From Dactylorhiza incarnata (lineage: Eukaryota > Streptophyta > Magnoliopsida > Asparagales > Orchidaceae): 64,000 nt of DNA. Below, piece after piece: positions 53,842 through 64,000 of this stretch. The stretch is from NCBI GenBank assembly GCA_033032865.1, contig JAWHQI010000099.1:1745001-1809000 (forward strand), written 5' to 3'. The notes below the pieces were generated by a model that was not told the DNA's origin, searched no databases, and saw only the letters and a list, made by a program, of their open reading frames with translations. A program made the position numbers and the translations under genes. Within the stretch, counting starts at the first letter, position 1. The number at the start of each line of letters is the position of its first letter.

Positions 53842-55694
53842 TGATGATGAAAATCGTGTTCTCCAATCTATACTCGATTAAGGCAAGTGTACCTATCGAA
53901 AAATAGCATAGGATATAAAATATATCAAGGTCGTATAAACACTCGGGTCTGGCAAGTACTATTACTCACAACAACTCTATTATCCTACCGAACGATTGAT
54001 TGGGTTTTGAAAATAAAAATAAACTAAGCTTAATTAAAAGAGAAATAAATTATTACGAAAAGAGTGCTCGATCGACGATTCACTTTGAAATAAAATAACG
54101 GAATAAATTAGTTTGACATTTGCAATTTTATAAGACCGTGGCGGATCCGAAAATGAGAAATAATCTCGCTAGAGCATTAAATCTCCTAACTTCTAGACGT
54201 TTTGACCGAAATCTCTTTGCAAATCAAAAGGCCTAAAGTCGCATTATCGAAGTGAACCACGCTATTGGATTTGACTCCAATCCGAAGGATTTACGTCATC
54301 CTATCTCTAGGGTTGCGTGCAACTCCTTCCTTCCTTGAGTGATCTTTCATATTCACGAGCCTCTCGGCTACTCAAATATGAGATCGGAATCTACTACCGT
54401 ATACTAGCAATACGGAGTCGATACGATGAAAATCAAGGTCGGATCAAAAATAAAAAGACAAACGTGAAACATAAAACGAAAGAAACGTTATTTCATTGCA
54501 AAGCTTATCGCGATCGAACACAAAAAGTTTAGTTACGCATTATTAAAAGAGAAACAACAATAAGATAGAAAGAAAACATTTTCATTGATGATAAAAAAGG
54601 GGAGTACAAGAAATGAGAAGAGAGACAATATTAAACTAAAATAAGAAGTACAATAAAAACTAACTAAAGAAACAAAGAAGAAACACTCTCTTGCACTTCA
54701 CTTCCAACTTTTTCTAACTCCCTCTTGCTTGAGATATGGGGTCCTTTTATAGATGAGGGGGAAGATTCTAGATGGAGGAGAAGGTGCATGAATGGAGAGA
54801 TGCATGAATGGGGAAGTGCATGAATGGGTTTTAATGAGGTGGAGAGAGAAGGCATATTCATGCATTTTTATTTTGGAAAATGAAATGGTAATTAAAGGTA
54901 GAGGAGGGGGGGTGGATGAGATTAAATGGAGGGAAAGAAGTGCATGAATATATAATTAAATGGAGAGAGAGGGAGGAGAGAAGGATGGTTCGGCCATGCA
55001 AGGTATAAATGAGAATGAAATTGCATGCAAAGGTGGCTGTGCTGTAATAGGCTATTTGTGGCTGCATGATTTATGAAGTGGAGAAAGTGGGTCAACGGTT
55101 GATTGAAATGGGCTGCTACATATGGAGGTTCACGGTTGGAGTGTAGTGGAGCTGCTGCAATGGTATTAAAGTGGGCTAGATTGTTTTAATTAAAAGAGGT
55201 AAGTGGCTGCTTCACGTGGGCAGCAAGGTGGACTTTGATGGCTGCATTCAAGGAGACGGGCTGGAACACTTGGACAGCACAAAGGAGGCTCGACTGAATT
55301 TGCATGGTGCGGCGATGGCGTTGCGGCATGAATATTTGACGGCGCGACGATGGTGACATGGACGGGCACACGACGGCGAACGCGACGACTTCATGCAAAG
55401 GTGGCGGCGACAACATTCCTACAAAATAAAATAAAATAAAACATTAGCATTAGTTAAGAAAATATAAAAATATAAAACTAGAACATAAAATAAAATAAAA
55501 CATTACATAAAATTAGCTTAAGAAATATAACAACATGAAATTAAAACATAACATAAAATAAAACATTAGTTTTTTTGAAAATAGGAAAATAACAAAATAA
55601 CAAAAACATGCATAAAATATAACAAAAGATAAAAATAAAAACGCAAATAACATACTAAACTAACCTAAAAATGATGACTAAAAACTAATTATCA
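53842..55694 (-). mobile_element. Solo LTR F, 1853 bp, in the leader of D
   Basis: The plus-strand ends are TGATGATGAAAATC and ACTAATTATCA, with duplication ATATA at 53837-53841 and 55695-55699. On the minus strand a TATA box (TATAAAAGG, complement of 54743-54751) precedes transcribed-looking DNA, so the LTR is oriented minus. The phrase AAGGCAAGTGTACCTATCG near 53880 is typical of an LTR edge in gypsy families of the Athila/Tat type. 55424-55660 is an AAAATAAAATAAAACATTA-like AT-rich repeat. Confidence 0.88.
54743..54751 (-). promoter_or_regulatory. TATA box of solo LTR F
   Basis: TATAAAAGG on the minus strand in otherwise GC-richer context gives the LTR its orientation. Confidence 0.7.
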
Positions 55695-55839
55695 ATATAC
55701 CATCCCGAGTGTAGCGAAATATTATGCATTTACGTTTCCCAGAGAAAAAGTAGTAGAAAAAGCAAGTATTTGTATGTCTTCCCTTCCTAGAGGTTTGAGT
55801 TCAGCCTTATCATGCTGTTTGTTGTTGTTTCTGCTAGAT

Positions 55840-57045
55840 ATGGCTTCTAGGCATTGGTCTGTGAAACCTGTTCCCCAGTCTGAGGGCGAGACATCAGGTG
55901 CGCATAGTGAAGCGGTAATTGAAGAGCTGCGCCTGAATAACGAGACTTTGGCGTGACAATTGGTCGCGATGTAGGAGCAGATGCAGGCGTTGTTGACTGC
56001 CACTCAGCGGCAGCAACCCGTGACGAGTTAGCCGGAGCCCGTTCGTCCTGCACCCCTTGTTCCCCCTGCTGCTTTGCCGCCAGAGATGAACTTTATTTCC
56101 AACTTCCAGAGGCTAGGACCCCCGGCTTATGACGGGAAGGCAGACTTTATGGCGCTTGATGATTGGGTCTTGGCGATGGAGGAGATGTTCTCGTATTCTG
56201 GCGTGTCGGTGGACCAGAGAGTGATGGTTGCTGCCTTTCAGCTGAAGGGTTTGGCAAAGAGTTGGTGGATCAGGGAGAAGGAGGCACTCGCAGAAGGCTG
56301 CTCGTGGGAGCAGTTTAAGGGGAGACTGTTGAAGAAATTCCTACCTGCAGTTGAACATGATCGCCTGATGAATAGCTTCTTGCATCTAAAGCAAAGACAG
56401 CTCACTATAGGGGAGTATGAGATTGAGTTCAGTAAGCTGAGTAGGTTCGCCCCGGATTTGGTTGCCTCTGAGGAAAACCGGGTTAAGAGATTTTTGGGAG
56501 GTCTCCGTAGTGAGATCTAGCAGTTAGCCAGTGCTTACAGGTCCGTGAACTTTGCGGATGCTGTGGAGGCCGCGCTGAAGGTAGAAGCTATTGAGAATGC
56601 CAAAAATAGAGGGAAGGAATTTCGAAAAAAGAAGAGAAAAGCAGGCGATGGAGGCAGCTCCGCTCCGAGTAAGAAGGGCAAGGTTGTGTGCAGTTTCTGC
56701 GGCCGTGTGGGACACCCCTTTGAAAAATGTTTCAGGAGGCAGGGTGGCAGGAGCAGCAGCAGCTGATGGCTCTTCAGGGTGCCCCGAAGAAGCCCCACCT
56801 TTGCACATTTTGCAATCGGGCGGGGCATGAGGCCGCCCAGTGTTGGAAGAAGGATAAGGTTTGTGGGTACTGCGGGCAGAGGGGCCACGACGCGACGCTG
56901 TGCCGGCTGACGGATAAGTCGTGTTTTCAGTGGGGTCAAAGGGGACACTTGAAGTCCAAGTGTCCGCAGCTCCAGATTGCTGGCCAACAGTTTGCGCTCC
57001 CAGCCGCTGCACCGCCGCCGCCTCAGCAGCAACATATGGATTGAG
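55840..57045 (+). pseudogene. Gag of gypsy element D
   Basis: The ATG at 55840 starts MASRHWSVKPVPQSEGETSG. In-frame stops at 55954, 55972, 56029 and 56518 break it. The gag core is FQRLGPPAYDGKADFMALDD, LKGLAKSWWIREKEAL and FLHLKQRQLTIGEYEIEFSK. A frameshift near 56730-56766 follows the first knuckle. Four knuckles can be seen: CSFCGRVGHPFEKC, CTFCNRAGHEAAQC, CGYCGQRGHDATLC and CFQWGQRGHLKSKC, the last with a Cys changed to Trp. Its role is capsid and RNA packaging. Confidence 0.88.
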
Positions 57046-57166
57046 GGAAGGTGAAGTTGAATGCAGTGACAAAGGAAGAAGCGCAGTGCTCGAACCAGGT
57101 GATATCAGGTTCGTCCTCTTTCTCGTTGTAGTTCAACCTTGCTAGGTTAATTTAGATGTTATATTA

Positions 57167-57333
57167 ATGCCTCATCTTTGTTATGTCCTTGGCTTTACTG
57201 CTTTGTTAGGCGAGTTTAAGGTTCAAGATTGTTGGGCGCACGTTCTTTTTGACTCTGGTGCCACTCACTCTTTTGTGGCCAAGAAGTTTGTTGATCAGCA
57301 TCGCTGGGCTTTGGAGCGAGTTGATGATCCATT
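57167..57333 (+). pseudogene. Protease start of element D
   Basis: The active-site motif VLFDSGATHSFVAKKF is clear, preceded by a broken link to gag. LTR E cuts the frame after RVDDPF. Confidence 0.85.
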
Positions 57334-57930
57334 TGTTGGATCGGTAGGCGCCCTTAGAGGGGGGGGGGGGGTGAATAAGAGTTTTAAAAGCTTATATTAT
57401 ATTTTGAAATACTTGCTTATGATAAGAGATCAAAATAGTGATTTTGTTTAAAGATCTAAATTGTTTTATAATAAAGGAGAGGATAATAAACAATTTAGAA
57501 AAATGAAGAACAAATCAATTTTATTTCACAAAGAGAGACATGATTATTATTAATAAAATTGATTACAAAATTTTGATTTCAATGACGCTAGAAATCAAAG
57601 CGAAATATGAAAGACTCTTTTTATTTTCTATACCGACTCGTTTCCCCACGAACCGGTTGGCTTTAGCCGATCCTTCCCCGGATACGGCCTCAAGCCACTC
57701 TAGCCAACCCTTCCCCAGATATAGCCTCGAGCACCCCTTAGACCTACACCCTAGACCTAGTCACCAACACGAGGCGAATTTCTGCCATAAGTCCTACCCA
57801 GACCTAGTCGCCAACACGAGCCGAATTTACTACACGATTTAAAAAAGAGATGGATAAATGAAATAACAACAATATAAAACTCCCTATATGGATATCTTGG
57901 AGAAGTGGACGAAGGCCCGCAGAGTATGAT
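57334..57930 (-). repeat. LTR E: inverted partial S1-family LTR
   Basis: It starts TGTTGGATCGGTAGGCGCCC and follows the complement of 2473 back to about 1875, including a 13-base G tract (57359-57371) and the CCGGATACGGCCTCAAGC segments. LTR B cuts it at 57931. Confidence 0.9.
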
Positions 57931-58069
57931 TGTAACATCCCCAATCCTTCTAGACCCCTAGATGGTGTTAGGGCATGGGTGGTGTGCAGAATGGCCACTA
58001 AGGCCCTTGGGCCAAGTGGAGTGTGCTAAGTGCACACCAATGGCACAAAATCAACATAGCCCAATACCA

Positions 58070-58545
58070 CTCCCTTAGGCCAATTGACCCTCAATTCACC
58101 AAATTGACCTCCCCCATACCACCCTAACCACTAAGGAGGACCATTGCCTTGAGAATTGCACTTGGGTGGGACCCAATTGCATGAAATTGACCAAAGTCAA
58201 CATTAGGTCAACATTAACCAAACCAAGTCAATTAGGGTTCAATTGACCCTCAAATGTTCAAATTGACCTTACCACCACACTCTAAACACTTTAAGGAACT
58301 CATTGGACCCAAAAGCCTCATCATGGTGGGACCAATTGACCCCAATTGACCAAAGTCAAACTTTACCCAATTTTGGTCAAATCTACACCCTTTGATTAAA
58401 TTGAACCAATTGGAGCCCCACCATGGACCAACCTATGTTGGGTGATGTTAAGGGACCCATGACCCCCAAGTGGGGTCAACCCACTCACCTTGGTTGACCA
58501 AAGTCAACCATGGTCAACTTAGCCCTTTAAAGGTGAATTTCAAGC
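58070..58545 (+). promoter_or_regulatory. W-box-like cluster in LTR B
   Basis: Again 16 TTGAC or GTCAA cores in under 480 bp, including TTGACCAAAGTCAA three times or nearly so. It matches the cluster of LTR A in place and density, though the exact sequences differ. Confidence 0.6.
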
Positions 58546-60487
58546 CTAAATTGAAATGAACCTTAGCACCATCATCAAACCATTAATCATGGACCTTAGG
58601 CCTTGCATTCAGCCCTTAGACTAAACCCTAAACTATGGTAGGATTGATTAATGGAGGGGGGGGGGGGGGGACCAAAAGCTTGATCTAAAAGCAAAAGCAA
58701 AAGCAAAAAGGAAAAAAAAAGCTATCATCCCCTCCTCCACACTCAATCTCCAATCAACCTATGGCCCTTCCCTGATTGCTGGGGGTCTGCCCTTGACCCA
58801 GGTGGAAGCAGGGAGGCTGGCAGCTGCAGGAGGGTGGCAGCCATGGGAGAACCGAGGAGGCCCAAGCTCAAAACCAACCAAGGAGCCCTCCTCACGATAA
58901 TCTACCCATTCCATTAGCTTCAGAGCTCTGAGAGCAGACGGAAACGATACCTGGAGCTAAGCTTTTGGTGGACAATCAAGATCGGGAGCAGGATCGCCGG
59001 AGCTGCACACTTTCATGGCAAACCGCCGCCGGAGCCGCCGCCACGCACCAACAACGGTCCGTTTCTCCTCCCCTCCCCTCATGCTAGCTTCCCATCCCTT
59101 AATGCTGAAGGATCGGGCTCAATTGAGCCCGGATCCATTTCCGAAATCCATGGATTTCGGCTCGATTCGTGACACCAAGAACCGCCGAGAAACGCCTCCT
59201 CCGGCCGCCATGTCGCCGGGAGTCGTAGCCCCGACCACCACGAAGGTGGTGGAGGTGGTGGCCGGCCGTGGTGCCCACCAGGTGGCCGGGAAAGGAGGAA
59301 GGAAGATGGCCCAGGTCGGTTCGATCCCAGCCGTCGGCTGAAGGAAGAAGATGAAGGAAGGGGGTTGGATGTGCTTTAAAATCCGTGTTGATCTCCTTTT
59401 CTTGCATTTAATTAATTCCCTCCATTTGATATTCTGCCTCAAATATTCAGTCATCTTCAAACAGAAATTAGGGCCTCTTAAGGGCTGAACTAGAAAAAGT
59501 GCCCAACATGAAAGTTGTAGGCCGTGGTCTTATCTTTCATTTGGCCTTAAGTGTAGGTCATTTGGTGACCTACAGCTCCCTAGGGAGCAGTTTTACTAGG
59601 ACTGGTCCTACACTAGGTCAGTCCATTAGAAAAATTGCCTAGGTCAAACCCCTCCATCTTTTGAGCTGTGCTTTTAACCATGGGTTGGTATACCCTAGGG
59701 GCACCCCCTGCCAAAGGGGCAGCCCTTGGTAGTCAATTTTACCTAGGGTTTTTGTGCTAGTTAATACTTTTAAATTAAGTTGATTTTTGGAGCATATGAT
59801 GTCCAAATGACACCAAACTTTGGTGGATGGCTCTTTTATATGTGTGTGGTGACTACCTAAAATTTCACTCTATTTGGAGTTGATTTGATATGGAAAGTTG
59901 GAAACCCTAATGAGGACCTTTAAGGGTCAAAGTAGGGTTTGAATCAATTTGAGGAGTTGAGTGTGTTAGCCTCCTCCCATCTTGTTGGTTATGTGGGTAT
60001 AGCTATGCATATGCTAGTGTTACACCCAAATGGTCCATTTGGAGCCATTAAGGTGGGGTGACCTAAAACCCTAAGGGTGAATCCTTAAGGGTGCCAAGTG
60101 AGATTTGTGAAGGACATAGGGCCAAATGTTCTAGCCTTGGCTCTGAACTTTGAGGATATGTTTTTAAAGGCATAAAATGTCTTAGGAAAATTAAATAGGA
60201 ATTTTAGAGGCATTTAAGTATTTTCTACCTAATAAATGAAATAGCCACCCCTTTCCTTAATAAATTGAAATGCATGGTCATAGGACCTTGTATGGTGTTG
60301 AAACTCCATCAGTGGCTGATTAGGGATGAAATTGTGCTATAGTAATTTTGTTATAATTTATTGAAGTTTCATTCCTTGTGTAGGAAATTTTAAGTACTTG
60401 CTAGCTTAAGGGAATTTAATTTTGAATAATATCAAATCATAGGAAAAAAATGTGATTTTTAGTTAACTGTCATTCAATGCTATTTCA

Positions 60488-60905
60488 TACCCATGATAAT
60501 TGTTTGGAAGCTATTGGAATTGTATTTCATATACTTCATGTAGAAATTGAGATTTACATCACTAGAGTATTTAATCTTTTTAAAATATCAAATCATAGGG
60601 CTTTGGCATGATACTTGGTGATCTGTGATTTTAGGTTAATCTATACCCATGATAATTGTTTGGAAGCTATTGGAATTGTATTTCATATACTTCATGTAGA
60701 AAATGAGATTTACATCACTAGAGTATTTAATCTTTTTAAAATATCAAATCATAGGGCTTTGGCATGATACTTGGTGATCTGTGATTTTAGATTAATATAT
60801 ACCCATGATAATTGCTTGGAAGCTATTGGAATTGTATTTCATATACTTCATGTAGAAATTGAGGTTTACATCACTTGAGTAATTAATCTTCTTAAAATGT
60901 CAAAT
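60488..60905 (+). repeat. 156-bp tandem repeat, about 2.7 copies
   Basis: TACCCATGATAATTG begins units at 60488, 60644 and 60800, with near-identical bodies (TTGGAATTGTATTTCATATA). LTR A has no such triplication. Confidence 0.92.
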
Positions 60906-62948
60906 CACATGGTAATGACACATACTTTTGGAAGAGGACTTTAGGTCCCAATATTATAATTGGGTAATTTTTGTAGAATTTTCAGAAGTGAGATTACTAT
61001 TTTTCCTAATTATAGTGGCATTTTGGTAATTATACAATTATGATGATATAGTAGGTCAGATGATATCCTAGGGCCATGATACTCAATGAACCACCTTTAT
61101 TTGGGATAATATCTTGCTGATAATTTCCATATAACATGAGAAATCATTTTGAGGGTAGTTCATGTGTATTTTGACTTAAGTCCTTAACTATTTTGAATTA
61201 AAATAAATACTAAATTAATATGGAAAATTATGGAAATTGGGCAATACCTTATTAAGGTCAGTAGTAGCCTAGGATAATTATACCAGACCCTGGAGATGAG
61301 TTTTAGATGGATTCCCTTATGGGGTTGAGGGATAGTTCAATTTGGTGGACCGCGTTTAGTGAAAATAGAATTTGGTGGACTGCGTTTAGTAAAAACAGAA
61401 TTTAGAGTTTTTGACAATTTAGACCCCTAAGTAGTGGGTAGGAGTTATACCCAATCAGTAAATGAGATATAGCCCACCATGATTCAAGGAGGGTCAATTC
61501 TAGGGTTAGTTGTGAGGTTGTGCTGGAGTTAACGTAGAAGGAATAAAGGTACGTCCAACCCGATTGGGTGGGACGGGGGATGAGCTAAGTCACTTTAACT
61601 ATATGTAATGATGAAGGGTGAACCAAACATTGATCACCAACTAAAGTAATTGTCTTGAAGAGGATTGTGGGGTTGAGCTCATTGATCTGTAGTACCGTTA
61701 GGGGCCCCTTACGGAGTACACCGCGGGAAGTCCAAGATTCACTCTAAATATAACACGAACTAAATTGTAGGCAAGAGTAGCCTAAGTGGATATGCAGACT
61801 GGTATGGATCTCCTCAGTGAAGGAGGTGGGTTGGATCAGCTGGTGTGTTAGTCCCTGAGCTGGAAGCTCGGGTGGACAGGTTAACACCTATTACTTATTC
61901 AAATAGTCGCGAGACTTCGGTACTAGGCTAGTCGTGTCACCGATGGTAGTACGTTGACTCAGGTGAGGGTGAGGTTTAGAGGGCCGGTAAGTTTGAGTAC
62001 CGCGGTCTGGAGGACAATCCCTAATAACCCACCCCGACCTTAAAGTCTGGTGGATTCCAGCAAGAGTACGCAGGAGCTCCGCTGTTGTGTTATTAGCGTT
62101 GAGACGTACATGAGGTCTAGGCTTGGTAGTGACCATACCCGCCTAGGATGTGGAGTGCCTGATCCACTGCCACCGTGAGCCACGACGGTCGGTACCCGAA
62201 AGGTTGGCTTCCTTTCAAACAAATTGGGAACTACAAAGGTCTGTGCGCATAGAGTCGTGTGGGTGAGTCACATTGCATAAATTCATTAAAACATCATAAC
62301 CATAGCATAACATAACATACACATAGCATACCCCCATCATATAAATTAGTATGGGCTCTTTTATATGATGGGTTTCCTGGACATCTTAACTTATATGTCG
62401 TATGAGCGTTCATATAAGTTAAGGTACGAATCTGTGATGGTAGTTTAGATTTACTTACTGCACTGCTTTTCTTTCCATTTACTGTTTACTTCATTGCTCT
62501 ACATTACTGCCTTATACCTGCACTATACTGCTAGCTAGATTTTACTGCTTTACTTATACCTGCTAGAGTAATGCCATGTCACCACCTTCTTGTTTACCCC
62601 TTGTTTGTCCTCCGCTTCTTCCTCCCGCTCGGTGCCTAGTAGTCGTGGGGGAGGCGAGGACAAAACGGCTTAGTCTTTATGACTAACGGTCGGTGTGACC
62701 GCAGGAGTCCGAGGAGACGGAATTGTTCCACGCGCAGCAGGACGAGATGGCAGGACCTGAGCAGCAGATGCAACGCACTACCACGACGCCACAGGTTGAT
62801 GATTAGATAGCTAGTCTTCCGCACTTTTGAGAGTTTTGATGTAGTCTTCCGCATGATGTAGTGAGAGAGAGATAGTACATTATTTTGGTTATGTATCGGG
62901 CATAAGCCCCTTTTTGCTTGTACTTCTCTTTTGGACTACTATTTTCAT

Positions 62949-62973
62949 TATATATATATATATATATATATAT
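62949..62973 (+). repeat. (TA)n microsatellite in LTR B
   Basis: About 12 TA units. Confidence 0.95.
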
Positions 62974-63202
62974 GATGCTGTGACACTGTGGACATGCCTT
63001 TTTTTTCTGTTCTTACTTCTTTGGCATATTTTACTTATGATCGTATAGCCGGCAGGGTTGGTGCTAAGCGGTGTTGGTCAACCCGAGTGTTGGCGACACC
63101 GCGAGGCAGCGATTCTGGGCGAAGATCCACCTCAACCGTGCGATGCGGGAGAGGTTCGAGTTTTCAAGTACCCGTTCGGGTTTTGGAAAAAGAGATCTTA
63201 CA

Positions 63203-64000
63203 AATGGTATCACTGAACGAACGATCATAAGAGAACAGTCCACAACATACTGGGTCACCCCGCTCGAGTGTAGTTTGAGGACAAACTATGCAGCGGAAGC
63301 TGTGGTGTGCCCAGGTATGAAATCACATAAAACAGTCCATTAAGCAGCAAGTTAGGTCAAATTTTGACTTACTTAGGCAATTTAGTGACGCACCCTAGTC
63401 TAAAGAGCGACCTCGGGTCTAGATTTTGTTGAAGGTTAAGGATACCCAACGTAGCTAAGGGAAGAAGTTAGTATAAGTCTTGACGTGGAGAATTTCACGC
63501 TGAGGGTTACGCTTCACTACCAAGTGGTAGGACCATCTCGAGGAGATCGGGTGTCTGTAGTCTTCTTTAGAGTAATAGAAGATCCATAAGCATAACCCCA
63601 TTACCATAACTTGATACTTCCCATTTTAGTACGTTGAGACAACCACCATAAAATACCAGAGGTCGAATTGGAATTTGAATATTTTGTTTGGAAAAGGCCC
63701 CTTTCCTAGTTAATCATATAGGGAACTCGGAAAAGTTAGCATAATTTATAGCATTGGGAGCCTAAGTTTTGTCATAACATTATGTCTCAGGGTGGAACAC
63801 CAAGTCAGAAATTTGTTTTATGCCCTAAAGTTTTTGTGCGTATGTAAGATGAATACACCGTAGAGGTATTGAAGAGACTTAGCCCAAATCGGTAGGGGCT
63901 TATCCTTTTGTTTATTGGGCCAATAAAATACCGACTTGGATTGCCCCCTAGACTTTGTTTAGAAAAGGTTATGACTTTTTCGTAGTAATCTCGAGGTTTG
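63203..64000 (+). other. Primer-like site and leader of the element behind LTR B
   Basis: AATGGTATCACTGAACG at 63203 resembles the TGGTATCAGAG site with changes at the end. The following 800 bp have no gag-like frame. I take this as untranslated leader. The coding part would lie beyond the window. Confidence 0.6.

Larger units (their letters stand above)
53309..57333 (+). mobile_element. Internal region of gypsy element D, 5' part
   Basis: Primer site, leader with hairpins, gag with knuckles and the start of protease follow LTR D. It is interrupted by solo LTR F and cut by LTR E at 57334. RT, integrase and the 3' LTR are not in the window. The protease motif and gag type fit Tekay/Del-like chromoviruses, but the diagnostic chromodomain cannot be seen. 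Confidence 0.75.
57931..63202 (+). repeat. LTR B of the long-LTR gypsy family, 5272 bp
   Basis: The ends are TGTAACATCCCC and AGATCTTACA, followed by a primer-like site. Length and landmarks match solo LTR A: W-box cluster, GC-rich island (58980-59340), AGTGCCCAACATGAAAGTTG, the GGGAAGTCCAAGATTC segment (61725) and the CCGCTCGGTGCCTAG and GACTAACGGTCGGTG segments (62628-62697). The 59015-59341 frame is not kept in A, so I call no gene. 59500-60480 and 60905-61640 hold nothing recognisable. Confidence 0.88.

Noticed and set aside
59015..59341. 108-codon plus-strand frame in LTR B, possible LTR-encoded protein
   Set aside because: The matching island in LTR A does not keep the frame, and the residues follow GC-rich composition.

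Overview
The window looks like nuclear DNA of a flowering plant with a large, repeat-rich genome. I can assign no intact host gene. Almost everything is LTR retrotransposon sequence of both superfamilies (Ty1/copia: Sirevirus-type and Tork/Tnt1-type; Ty3/gypsy: Tat, Tekay/Del-like and an Athila-like remnant), plus one small non-autonomous hAT element. Many insertions are nested. Species cannot be named from sequence alone.

Layout. 1-1054: minus-strand gypsy pol remnant, cut by a Sirevirus-type element S1 (LTR 1055-2473, decayed gag to 4040, then an AT-rich tail). 5258-19578: a Tat gypsy element (5' LTR, gag, protease, RT, RNase H, integrase, an antisense ORF, truncated 3' LTR). A rearranged Sirevirus, Z (10152-17209, target duplication CAAGC), splits its RNase H region. 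19579-22740: Athila-like remnant split by a solo LTR (20307-22232, duplication CTCTA). 23347-45060: a large Sirevirus, X, whose gag is split by a Tork-type copia element Y (25245-30704, duplication ATTTT) and by a solo LTR (32284-33594, AAGAA), and whose integrase is split by a 5.2-kb gypsy solo LTR A (34620-39839, GTCTA). 45061-46622: inverted fragments (accessory ORF, gypsy LTR end C). 46623-57333: long LTR, leader, gag and protease start of gypsy element D. Its LTR holds a hAT element (49801-50488) and its leader a solo LTR F (53842-55694, ATATA). 57334-57930: inverted S1-type LTR E inside the D protease. 57931-64000: a second 5.3-kb gypsy LTR (B) inside E, followed by a leader that runs off the window.

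No autonomous element is intact. Frames carry stop codons, and where a conserved motif shows the lost residue the change is C-to-T or G-to-A, as expected for methylated, silenced DNA. Z keeps the cleanest ORFs: an RT/RNase H tail and a third ORF that I predict is spliced.

The most striking theme is that most LTRs or leaders here carry arrays of short hairpins. The array at 21663-21993 has about fourteen hairpins with a nearly constant TTGNGG loop and stems that change by compensating pairs. A second set at 53477-53648 has a constant core and covarying outer stems. A third motif, built on TTCGTCGA/TCGACGAA, recurs in several copia families and in one gypsy LTR. I regard these structured arrays as the best candidate for something undescribed. 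Other points of interest are an antisense Tat ORF with its own TATA box, an inverted gag plus primer-binding site inside Z, dense W-box-like clusters in both long gypsy LTRs, and a 46-bp repeat present ten times.
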